Origin: Plantago elongata
Taxonomy: Eukaryota; Streptophyta; Magnoliopsida; Lamiales; Plantaginaceae
Direction: 5' to 3'
NCBI GenBank assembly: GCA_036897095.1
Contig: JAYMSP010002526.1
Location: forward strand, 1 to 23,751
Length of the DNA stretch: 23,751 bases
Below are positions 1-9,741 of this stretch, piece by piece (position 1 is the first letter of the stretch; each line of letters opens with the position of its first letter). The notes beneath the pieces are model-generated. The model was not told the origin of the DNA. It worked only from the letters and a program-made list of their open reading frames with translations, and made no database searches. The translations under genes and the position numbers were made by a program.

Positions 1-1600
1 ATATATATATATATATTTTATTTATTTATTTTTTTTTTTTGTAGATAATATTTTTAAAAGTTTTGAATTTCGACCTCCCAATTTTCGAAAGACCCTCATA
101 TTTATAGTTTCGTCCCGTCTCGAAAGGTTGAAATTATACATTCGCCCCTGATTAGTTGGTCCCCGTACATGACAACAAACGCCCAATATATGCTCGAAGA
201 GGACATTCAACAATTAGGGAGTTCAAGTGTAGCGGCAGTAACAGCACCAATATATGCACGCGAATATCACAAGTCTATTATTACAGTTGCATCTGATACG
301 GAATAATATAAATGGTTAAGAAGATTACGATTATGAAAATTTCAGTCCTGGACCGTTGGGAATGAAAAAGAAACTTTGAGAGTGCTAAAAGATGAAGGAT
401 CCTTTCGAAAGTCTCTTGTCGTGTAATTTTAAAAGCAAGCCATGTATTATCATGTCAACATGAAATGCATGAAATGCAGGTCTCATGATTATAATCTTCA
501 TATAATATTCATAGAGCATGATAATATTGGTACTAAAACATTATCAAAGCCAAATCTAATACTTCATGAATTTGTTCCAAATAGTATAATAAAGATTTTC
601 AGAGTACTTGCATACCCCCATTTTCCACAACAAAAATTTAGAATGGATGTATTTATTTGTCACTATTCATTCAACCCGTTTACGACTTCAAATATGTAAC
701 GTAAAAGATACATCACACTTTATAATAGATTAGCTTGGTAAAATTGTATAGTCAATGATGAATGAATGCATTAATATCTTTACTTATTTTAATAAAAATA
801 TTAAACGCATGACAACTTTTACTAAATGCAGATTGCATTTTCATATATTATAAACAACACAATAATTATTATAATTCATAAAATAGTCCTTAATTATAAA
901 TAATTACAATTTTACCTAAAAAACATCTAAACATATTTATTTGATCCAATCATATTATCCGAACAAATAAATTGATTTTTTTAAAAAAAACACGAAGAAC
1001 GAACACTAAGATCCATTACCGGAGCTCCGACCAGGTCGGAGCTCGCCAGCTTTGTCCAAGCTCCAATCGGAGCTTTAAAAAAATTTGAAAAAAATAAATG
1101 CCATTGACCTGGTTAGATTCCGTCCTGGTCAGATCGAAGTTAAATTTTTAATTTTTGTAAAATTATTTATGTAAAGTTAGTTAATTTAATTATTAAATAA
1201 TTAAATAAATATTAACGACTACGAATATGAATTATAATAATATAAAGATCTTAAATTTATCATTATTTGTAATGACTACTGATTTTATAATATTGAGTTT
1301 TGTTACGTTATGGTATCGTAGTATATATATGGTCATTTATTTTTGAAGTAGATATGATAATTTGATAAGTTTTATAAAAAATTGTACTAATTTTATATTT
1401 ATATAATTTGTTGAATTTATTTATATATAAAAATCTATCGTGCGTTTAATAAAAACGGTAACAAAATCAATTTTCATTCTTATATTTGATCTACCCTTTC
1501 AGTAAAGAAGGAAAATATCCTTCTTTCTTTAACTCTAATAAAAAATGACTGTGATATTTGAAATTGAAATTGATAATCCCCGTCAAAATACCTATTAAAG
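1..1600. other. Intergenic AT-rich DNA upstream of the exosome gene
   Basis: No supportable gene was found here. The stretch opens with an (AT)n microsatellite (1-16) followed by a T-rich run. Positions 60-215 are less AT-rich and can be read for about 60 codons on the minus strand, but the product matches no family I recognise and lacks gene context; a worn dispersed repeat is more likely. Positions 700-1600 are very AT-rich apart from the hairpin cluster near 1021-1075, listed separately. Confidence 0.6.
1021..1075. repeat. GC-rich hairpin cluster in AT-rich DNA
   Basis: GAGCTCCGACC (1022-1032) is followed by a single A and its exact reverse complement (1034-1044), a perfect 11-bp inverted repeat. 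About 20 bp downstream lies a second, smaller inverted repeat (AAGCTCC, 4-nt loop, GGAGCTT) built from the same words. A reverse-complement copy of ACCAGGTC (1030-1037) also recurs near 1107-1114. It stands out from the flanking AT-rich DNA. It could be a remnant of a small transposable element or a protein-binding palindrome. The function is unknown. Confidence 0.7.
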
Positions 1601-1643
1601 GTCGCACATAAAAGTACGGATTACATTTTAAGTAAAGCATTGA

Positions 1644-1668
1644 CACGTGCTGAAACGCAAACCACGTG
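1644..1668. promoter_or_regulatory. Pair of G-boxes (CACGTG) upstream of the RRP6-like gene
   Basis: Two CACGTG palindromes lie at 1644-1649 and 1663-1668, 19 bp apart and about 270-290 bp before the ATG at 1934. The G-box is the core site for plant bZIP and bHLH/PIF factors. The second copy, with CC/CC flanks, resembles an ABRE-type site. The position fits a proximal promoter; binding is inferred only. Confidence 0.5.
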
Positions 1669-1858
1669 CCGCAACACATTAAACTCGGTGTACGACCAGC
1701 ATCACGCATTGTACATTCTGAGTGAAAATATCGTGACTGTAACTAATTTCACTTACACCCAGTTGTTAATTTCGTTAATAACACTTTTCTTTCCCGGATA
1801 CTTTTCTTTCATCAGTGAGGCAGTGAAAGGAGAAATCGACACAATAATCAAAACCCTT

Positions 1859-1868
1859 AAAACCCTAG
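1859..1868 (+). promoter_or_regulatory. Telo-box (AAACCCTA) in leader of the RRP6-like gene
   Basis: AAAACCCTAG lies 66 bp before the ATG, directly preceded by the near-copy AAAACCCTTAA. Telo-boxes near the transcription start are a known mark of plant genes for ribosome biogenesis, translation and nucleolar RNA processing. That fits a gene for an rRNA-processing exonuclease. The motif is seen directly; the role is inferred from that class. Confidence 0.55.
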
Positions 1869-1933
1869 CACTGAAAATCTCCTCGAACCGAAACCCAAAT
1901 CGATAAATTGGCCCTCTTCTTCTACTTAAGGTC

Positions 1934-4900
1934 ATGCACATCGATCGCACCGATGAAGAAGAAGAGACCTCTAGGAAATCCAACGCGTTACGGAATCTCA
2001 GGGCCAATTGTGCTTTGAATACTTCGATAGCAAGGCTTTCCGGTTCATCGCGATTCATACCGCACGAGAAGGACTTCCATTTCTACGACAATTTCCCGGA
2101 ATTCAAGGCTCCGGTGAGGGAAACCGGTGAGAAGTCGACACACTTGTTAAAGGAGATAGGGGAGCTGCAGGAGTTATTCGGGAAGGTTATTGAGTTTCCG
2201 AGTGATAAGGATATCGAATTGGACGACGACGTGGCGTACGATTGGCTGGAGGACGTGAACGACGAGCTTTTGGAGAGGTTTGATGTGTGTTTGGATGAGT
2301 TTAAGTTGACGAGGAAGAAGGAAGAGGAGAGCGGGAGGAGGATCATGAGGAGTGGTGATGATGATCATGAGTCGGGGGATGGGTTTCAGGTTGTGTCTGG
2401 GAGGAAGAGAGGGGATCAAGAAGTCAAGGTGGCGATGAAGTTGAAGCCGAAGATTCCGTTTCATATACCGTCTATCACGAAGCCACAGGATGAGTTTAAG
2501 ATTATTGTGAATAATACGAACCAGCCGTTTGAGCATGTGTGGTGTCAGAGGAGTGAGGATGGGTCCAGGCTTGTTCATCCGCTGGTGAGTTGGTTATCTG
2601 GCTTTCTTGCTTTTCTTTATTGTTGCTGTACATGTTATGTTGTGAATGTGCAATGAAGTTGATGCATAAGTGTATTGTTAATGCGTTTCTTGGCAAATTG
2701 ATACGAATTGCATTGATCAACTGTTTAATGCCTGTTGATTTCAGCAGTGCCCCATTGTCATCAGTTTTCTGTTGGTAAAAGGCACAGGTCGATTTAGTTG
2801 ATATTTAAGCTGAGTTCCAGAGTATGTAATTTGATGTCATTTTTTAAGCTGAGATGAGTAATACTACTTGTCTGGAAGCAGAAATGATGGGCATATAGCG
2901 CCCTTGATAAAAAAATCAACAAACAAGTGGGTGAGAGAGGGGGTAGAATCACTTAATGAGGGTTGCTTGCGTGTACTCTTACTTATCTCCTAGTTGTTTC
3001 ATATGGTGTTCATGATTTTACAGCGTCAGAGTTGTACCTTTATAGACTTCCCCTCAGAACAAAAAGTATGTTTATTGTTTTTGCATAGCTAATTCTTAGT
3101 CCTATACCTGCAGGAGAAATTGTGTGTCCTTGATTTTATTGACTCCAGTCAAAGCGTTGCTGAACCTGCCAAACCTCCTCCACTAGAAGATACGCCGTTC
3201 AAATTTGTGGAAGACGTGAAAGAATTGAAACAGTTGGCCAGCAAATTACATGCCGTGAATGAATTTGCAGTAAACATTCTGGCTTCTAATCTCTAGTGTT
3301 TATGTTGATGTCCCTAGTCGTAGAATTTATGATGAAACGATTGAAACCCATTGGAGAATGTTCTTCATACTCAATATTATTGTTCTTATTCATTCAATAA
3401 GATAGGCAGAATGTCAACCCGTTTCTTATGTTTTAAACGTTGAATTAATTGATTAAAGTTATGCATTGCCTTCTGCTTCTGAAAGGTTGATACCCCCTCT
3501 CCCTGATGTGGTCACTAATAAGAATCTGTAATTAATGAAGGTTGTGTGTGGGGGGGGTGGGGGGGGGGGGGGGGTTATATATATATCAAATTTAAGCCTG
3601 TTTTCCCCAAATGTCCAACTATTTTACCTGTACAACTATTTTGCAGGTGGATTTGGAACACAACCAGTACAGATCTTTCCAAGGACTGACATGTCTGATG
3701 CAGATATCTACAAGAACAGAGGATTTTGTGATAGATACTTTGAAACTACGCATTTACATTGGTCCACATCTAAGAGAAGTGTTCAAAGATCCTACTAAGA
3801 GAAAGGTAATTATGCACATGTTTATTCATCACACTTAAGTCTTGTGGTTGGAGTTGCTTGTCATGATAATGATCCTGCGTTGCTTACAAAGGTGCTTCAT
3901 GGATCAAATCAAGACATTTTGTGGCTTCAAAGGGATTTCGGCATATATGTGTGTAATATGTTCGACACTGGCCAGGTTTGTAGGTTGACCTGATTCTGTG
4001 ACTAAAGGCGATTGCTTCATTTACATTCTTATACCTGATAAATCTTACTGAGAATTCCATGATTTCACTTCTTTAATACCCTCGTTCAATTTCGAATTTG
4101 TACTTCGTACGAATCTATTCCCAAGCTGTATTAACACTGGAGAGCCATGTGACTGTTTATCTTAATGTGCATCTTGATTATTTTACTGTCTAACTTTTCT
4201 ACTTGGGACCTTTTGAAGGTATTTTGCTTTTGTACAGTTGCTTTTATTTTATCCAACTTTGGATATTGGGGAAGTGTTGTTTTCATGTCATATGATGGCA
4301 TCATGTATGTAAATGGATCATGTCGAATTGTTTGGTTGCTACGTGAAACTTCATTCTTAGGAATACCACTTTTATAGGGCCAAAGTGACAATCTATGCTT
4401 TGAACATTCTTAGGAATACCACTTTTATAGGGCCAAAGTGACAATCTATGCTTTGAACATTGAAGTTGTGGTTTTGGCAATGTAGTCACTCATCTGCCAA
4501 TACCAAAGCAGGCTAGCCTCTAATAGAGATTCTTAGCAATTGAGGCTGTGAAGATTATTGGTGCAGAATTAGATTTAAAAAATCCTGATAAATCCACCCC
4601 CCCGCACCCCCCCCCATGACTTTATGTACTTGAGTATGTGTGTCTTTGTGTTTGTAAATTTTTTATTACCCTTTTTCTTCACCAGCCATTTTTCTTTTCT
4701 TCATCTTGGCTCATTTGTTCTTTGAATTAAGTTTGTTTTCCTGATTCTAAGCTGATCACAATCTGTTTTTATTTGCTGACAGGCCTCGAGGGTGTTGAAA
4801 TTGGAAAGGAACAGCCTTGAGTACTTATTGAATCATTTCTGTGGAGTTATAGCAAATAAAGAGTACATTTTCTTTCTGTCATAATATATATCTGTCCTAA

Positions 4901-7900
4901 AATGTAGATGTGTATATCATTTAGCTACCCCCTCCCTAATTATAAAATAACTAAAAACACACTCAAATACGTCTAGAGGAATGTAATAGTAGCAGATTGT
5001 CTTATTTATGTTGGTTTTTTTATAGATACCAGAATGCAGATTGGAGGCTAAGGCCGCTTCCTGCTGAAATGATCAAGTATGCTTTCTCACAAACATTACC
5101 TCTTGATTTTCTTTTCCTGCATTTGTTTACCACCGTTAATGGCAATTACTTTTTATCTTAGTGCAAATGAGGTTATGTCATCAGTTGGTTTCAGATATAA
5201 TTTTTGTGGACATCCTGCAAAATTTTGACAGAGTCCGAGTCTAATCAGTTTGGAAAACAAAGATCCAGGGCATCTCATATATGCTCCCACCTCTGGTGCA
5301 TCTTTAGGATTGCCACATCAACAGAGGAACAGACCACTCAATTTCTTAAAGTCATACTGTTGAACACAGTTTCACCATCAGTTACTCATGGTCGAAATTA
5401 TCAGTTTTTTTTGGTTTTAAAGTTCAAATCTTCTGCAATTCCGCTGGAAACGTATTGTCAGTAGATCAGTCATCTGTCAAAGTTTGAATTTTTCTTGTCA
5501 TGATTTACCAATTATCTCAGAATTCTGTGAGTATACGTAATGTTCTGATATGTTTGGCTTCCGTTGATGCACTTCCTTTGTTTTATTTCCCCCTTTTATT
5601 TATGTTAAATAGTTAAAGCATTAAAATGATTTGAAGATAAATGTCAAAAGGCTAACTGCTGGTTACGTCCTATTTGCATGAATTATAAGGCATCTCATCT
5701 AATGCCTGATGCAAATGCTCTTAGCAACATATATACACATGCATACATGTTGAGTTGTTGATATGTGGTGCCATCCTACACTTATTAAGATATATAGAAT
5801 AAGAGTTTACATGGTATTGACATTGATTATATTATTTTTTCTGTTTTTTCAGATACGCCAGAGAAGACACACACTATCTGTTGTACATCTATGATGTAAT
5901 GAGGACAAGGCTGCTCATGTTACCCGCTGAAGATGATAGTTCTGACCCTCCTCTCGTTGAGGTGAATACTTCAATATCCAGTATGTCTTTCAATGAGATT
6001 ACTTGAATTTTCTCTGAAGAAATGGAATAACTATATATTTACTGGAAATTAGTTTCGAGGAATGATTATTAATGCTCCTGCATACTTGATACTCTAATTA
6101 AATGATCCCCTGCTCCATATTCACCCTTGTCCTCTTCATGTTTGAGTTCTGGAGAATAAAATGAAATTATTGTTTTTTGTGCAACATAAACCTGCATATG
6201 CTCCGTCGTTAACTTTTATCCACTCAACTGAAACTTTTCAGTTGAGTGGCAGTTAGGGTTTATGACTTGCTAGTTGCTATTGGGTATGATTAAACATGAC
6301 TTTGAGATTTTCATGGCTATCTGCAACATAACTTATCAAGAACACTGTTCCCTGAGAATTAACTATTGACTACGGAAAATATATTTATTAAAATATGATC
6401 ATCTTGGGTTTGGTATATTGACAAAAGGAGGTGTATTTTTACCCCCTTACCCTGGTGGCACTGCAGGCTGCATAATTGCTTTTGTTGTTGGCACTTGGCA
6501 GGTCTACAAACGAAGTTATGATATATGCATGCAAATGTATGAAAAAGAGCTTCTGACAGAAAGTTCATATCTCCACATTTATGGGTACATTGTAATATGT
6601 CTGTCTGATTAGTGGTCAAACTGAATGTTATTAATTGTGAATTCACTGACATTTAGTTTTATTTGGCATAATGCAGGTTGCAAGGTGCTGACCTCAGTGC
6701 TCAGCAGCTCGCTGTTGTTTCTGTAAGTTTTGGTTCCATTTTCTAATAATACAGTTCTTGATGTTCTTCATTACACTGGCCGATCATTGGTTCCAGTGTT
6801 TTTTGGAACATGCAATAATAGGCTCAAATACAAATTTCTTTTCCAAAATTTGAATATAATCAATAAAAAGTTTTGTTAACACCTGCATGGCTTGTACCTT
6901 GTAGGGACTCTGTGAATGGAGAGATATTGTTGCTCGCTCAGAAGATGAGAGCACTGGTTATGTTCTTCCAAATAGGACTCTTATTGAAATTGGTACCGTT
7001 CCTATGATCTACTAAGTGCAACTCTCTGGATCCTCCAATGGAATATAGATTTTATGTCGTTTCACACAGTTCCTATTTGCCTTCCTCACTTTTGTCCTCC
7101 CTTTGAATGGTATTCTGAAACAGCTAAGCAGATGCCTCTCACCACAAACAATTTGCGTCGGCTGTTGAAAACCAAGCTTCCATACATAGAACGGAATCTT
7201 GGCTCTGTTGTTAGTATTATTAGGCATTCTCTCCAAAATGCTGCTGCTTTTGAGGAGTCTGCTGAATATCTCAAGCAAAGACACTTGGAAATGGTAAGTA
7301 TTGAATAAATGAACATAAAAAGATATGTAATTAGGTAATATGATGTATCAGGTTCATTTAATTGTAGAGTAGTTTCACTTATTTCTCTAGCCACTCTTTT
7401 CTAATGACAGTTTGATCCTCTCTATCAGATAAATGAGAAAGGGAAACTAGCTGCAGAACAAGCTGAAATGGTGCCTTTGGAAAATACTGAGGAAGTGGTG
7501 AAAATGGTTCCGGAAAAGAATGACACTGGAGCCAAGGATATAGGAAGCTCTGGTGTATTATCACCAGAATTTCCTCACATGAATTTGTCTCACTCAGTAA
7601 GTGTTTTGCATCTTTGTGTATAGATAATTCAGTGAGAAATGATCCTTGTGCACCTAACTCATCTACTGTTAATGTTAAATAGAAGTATCTGGCTGCAGCA
7701 TATAATTAAATGATCTTTTTCATTTTATCTGTTATCGTTTTCTCCCCTGCCCTTAACCCGCACAAGTCTGCCATGTCAATGTACTTAAAAATTGTTACCT
7801 GTGTATTTTTAGAGTGAGGTAACTGTTCAAGCGCTTAAGAAACCTAACCGAGGATTTGGGGCATTGCTTGGTGGTTCAGCAAAGAGAAAGTTCGCTCCTG

Positions 7901-8793
7901 ATAAAAAAGTAAGTTCCATGTTGCCCATTCAAGAACGCATTCTCGTCTGTAGAACACTCTACATATACCATCCGTGTGGCTTTACATGTGCTTTTCAGTT
8001 GTCAGTTACTAGGTTATTTCTCTATTGATATATAGATTCTACATCATGTAATATCTTGGTTACAGAACTTGGTTTATTGAGATTTAATTATAGTGTACAA
8101 CTGTTTTAGGAACAAGAAGAATCCAAACTTGGGCAGATAAAGTCGACTGTGAGTCTTCCGTTCCACAAATTTTTGGGCGTTAATGGACAAATGTCAATAG
8201 ATGCAAAAGAATCTGAGAAAATACCAGAAGTTCTACCTGATGAAACAATAGATGTGAAAGAATCTGAGAAAGCACCAGAACCTGGTGAAGATATTCCAGC
8301 ACCTGCTACTGGTTCAAGTTTACAAGACATTATTGTTCTGGATGATGAATCAGATATTGAGGAATCAGCAAATCCTGAACCACAAGCTGCCTCCACGGAT
8401 CAGGTAAAAGAAGAGGAGGACAATTTCTCAGACTTCAGTTTTGAAAGCGATGAGGATGATGATCCCATGTCACTGTCAGATCTATCATCTAGCTTCGAGA
8501 AGTTAGCGTCCCAAAATAAAAGTATGAGTTCAGGAGTGAATAAATCTCCATTATCTGAAGGATCATTGCAAGTGAAGCCGTTTGATTACGAGGCTGCTCG
8601 GAAGCAGATACAGTTTGGTGGGAGAACTCGAGAGACCAAACCTCAGGAGGAAAATGATGGTAGTGGTAAGAGTAAGAAAAAGAATGTTCCAGCAGTTCAA
8701 TCCGAGAAAGATGATGGGACAAAAGATCTTCCTCAGGGTAGAAGACGTCAGGCTTTCCCAGCATCTGGAAATCGCAGTGCAACTTTCCGCTGA
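1934..8793 (+). CDS. RRP6L2: RRP6-like protein 2, nuclear exosome 3'-5' exoribonuclease (EXOSC10 family)
   Basis: Fourteen exons join in frame to 874 aa: 1934-2584, 3114-3269, 3647-3805, 3892-3975, 4783-4862, 5026-5076, 5853-5961, 6502-6584, 6677-6722, 6905-6992, 7124-7293, 7429-7596, 7813-7908, 8110-8793. All introns are GT-AG. The protein has an N-terminal PMC2NT region (about 10-110), which in the family binds the Rrp47/LRP1 cofactor. The DEDD-Y nuclease domain carries DLEHN (D271, E273), HGSNQD (D330) and YARED (Y395, D399). An HRDC domain follows (about 459-545), then an acidic tail with IIVLDDES and a basic end finishing SGNRSATFR. Catalytic residues are all present. The family trims rRNA, snoRNA and aberrant nuclear RNAs with the exosome. 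Length and the long conserved tail fit Arabidopsis RRP6L2 rather than the shorter RRP6L1. The start is the first ATG after the telo-box and matches the family N-terminus. Confidence 0.95.
3550..3574 (+). repeat. Poly-G tract (G8-T-G16) in RRP6L2 intron 2
   Basis: An uninterrupted run of eight G, one T, then sixteen G lies about 70 bp before the exon-3 acceptor and is followed by a TA repeat. It could form G-quadruplexes in DNA or pre-mRNA. Its exact length is uncertain, as homopolymers are easily miscounted in sequencing. Confidence 0.85.
4352..4457. repeat. Perfect 53-bp tandem duplication in RRP6L2 intron 4
   Basis: Positions 4352-4404 are repeated exactly at 4405-4457, and the next four bases also agree. 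No mismatch is visible between the copies, so the duplication is recent, recently homogenised, or an assembly artefact. It lies wholly inside an intron and does not affect the protein. Confidence 0.9.
4597..4615 (+). repeat. Poly-C tracts (C7 GCA C9) in RRP6L2 intron 4
   Basis: Two cytosine runs are separated by GCA, giving G-rich runs on the opposite strand. This is the second homopolymer G/C block in the same gene, with opposite strand bias to the one in intron 2. No function is evident. Confidence 0.8.
6220..6249. repeat. Perfect 14-bp inverted repeat with 2-nt spacer, RRP6L2 intron 7
   Basis: CCACTCAACTGAAA (6220-6233) is followed by CT and its exact reverse complement (6236-6249). In the pre-mRNA it would make a tight hairpin, and in DNA a near-perfect palindrome. 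Such palindromes are normally unstable. It may be a footprint of an excised element or simply an intronic hairpin. Confidence 0.85.
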
Positions 8794-9741
8794 TCCCGAT
8801 GCCTTGGCTCCAATTAATCAACTGTATGCTAGTCTTAGGTTTAGAAAGGTATTCCAGGAAGTGATGGGAAGGGTGAGGACTGGATGGAGGTAAATTTTCA
8901 ACTATAGGCTGTAGACTTGCAAGGAAAACTACACTATTGTTGTAGGAAAACTGTACTCCTTTGGTTGTGAATCCTTCTACAATATAACTGTACAAGTACC
9001 TCATCTAACAAGTTCTGCATCTAGTAACCCTTTAAATGATAAATGATGTTCGAGATGTTCGAATGAAGCATGCATAACACAGTAGGTATCACTTGAGTTC
9101 TATTGCTCTCAACAAGCTTAAACTACTTTGTAACCTCTAAGTTTCTCTAATAAAAAAAAATTGAAATGGCTCGTAGCTTGAAAACATCCAAGGGAGCACA
9201 TTGCAACAGTAGAAAACCAAAGGGACATTTCACAACTAGTCAATTTAGCTACTACTAACTCACACTTTTTGCGAAACTTGTAGGCCAACTTGCTGGTAGA
9301 ATTGTTAATGGGCATTTCATTTAAACGATTACACTTTTGCATGCCCTTTTGTGGGCATGCATTGCTATTGCTTAGTGATTTGAATAAAAAAAGAAGTGTT
9401 TCATATAGAATTAAAATTGTGATTTAAAGAGAAATTTGAATATTTCTAACTTAAAAGTGAGAGGTTTATTCGTTCGCCTAACACTCTCTAGATATTTTTA
9501 ACATGATTTTACGAATTTTAGTTCTTTACTGGTTTGTGAAAAGAAAAATGCATACTGAGTGAAGTTGAGAAAATCTCAAACTATGGTACCAAGTGTAAAA
9601 TTTCAAGGGGTAGTAGCAAAAAGTGACATACATACATAGACTGTAACAGTCCTACCAAAAACAGACAGACACGAAACGAAACGTAGCTTTCGAAATTTGT
9701 ATTCATTCGTCTTCTGCAACTGGAAATCACCGTCTTCCAAA
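8794..9741. other. RRP6L2 3' region and p23 upstream region
   Basis: No gene is supported here. The first few hundred bases should hold the RRP6L2 3' UTR; AATAAA-like words occur around 9145-9155. The remainder is the p23 upstream region. No clear TATA box or heat-shock element (alternating GAA/TTC with two-base spacing) was found in the 250 bp before the p23 ATG. A hairpin at 9338-9361 is listed separately. Confidence 0.5.
9338..9361. repeat. 9-bp inverted repeat containing RY-like words
   Basis: TGCATGCCC (9338-9346), a 6-nt loop TTTTGT, then the exact reverse complement (9353-9361). Each arm carries TGCATG/CATGCA, the RY core bound by plant B3 factors. It lies about 380 bp before the p23 ATG. 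A regulatory role is only a possibility. Confidence 0.6.

Noticed and set aside
22..213. 63-codon minus-strand frame at the window edge
   Set aside because: No recognisable domain, no promoter or splice context, and the text resembles worn non-coding repeat. Not called a gene.
2083..2578. Long minus-strand frames opposite RRP6L2 exon 1
   Set aside because: Shadows of a GC-richer coding exon; the plus-strand frame has clear family similarity.
5204..5464. 86-codon plus-strand frame inside RRP6L2 intron 6
   Set aside because: Flanking exons join perfectly without it, and the predicted peptide has no known motif.
8489..9004. 171-codon minus-strand frame over the end of RRP6L2
   Set aside because: Antisense to the conserved PFDYEAAR and SGNRSATFR coding region; no independent support.
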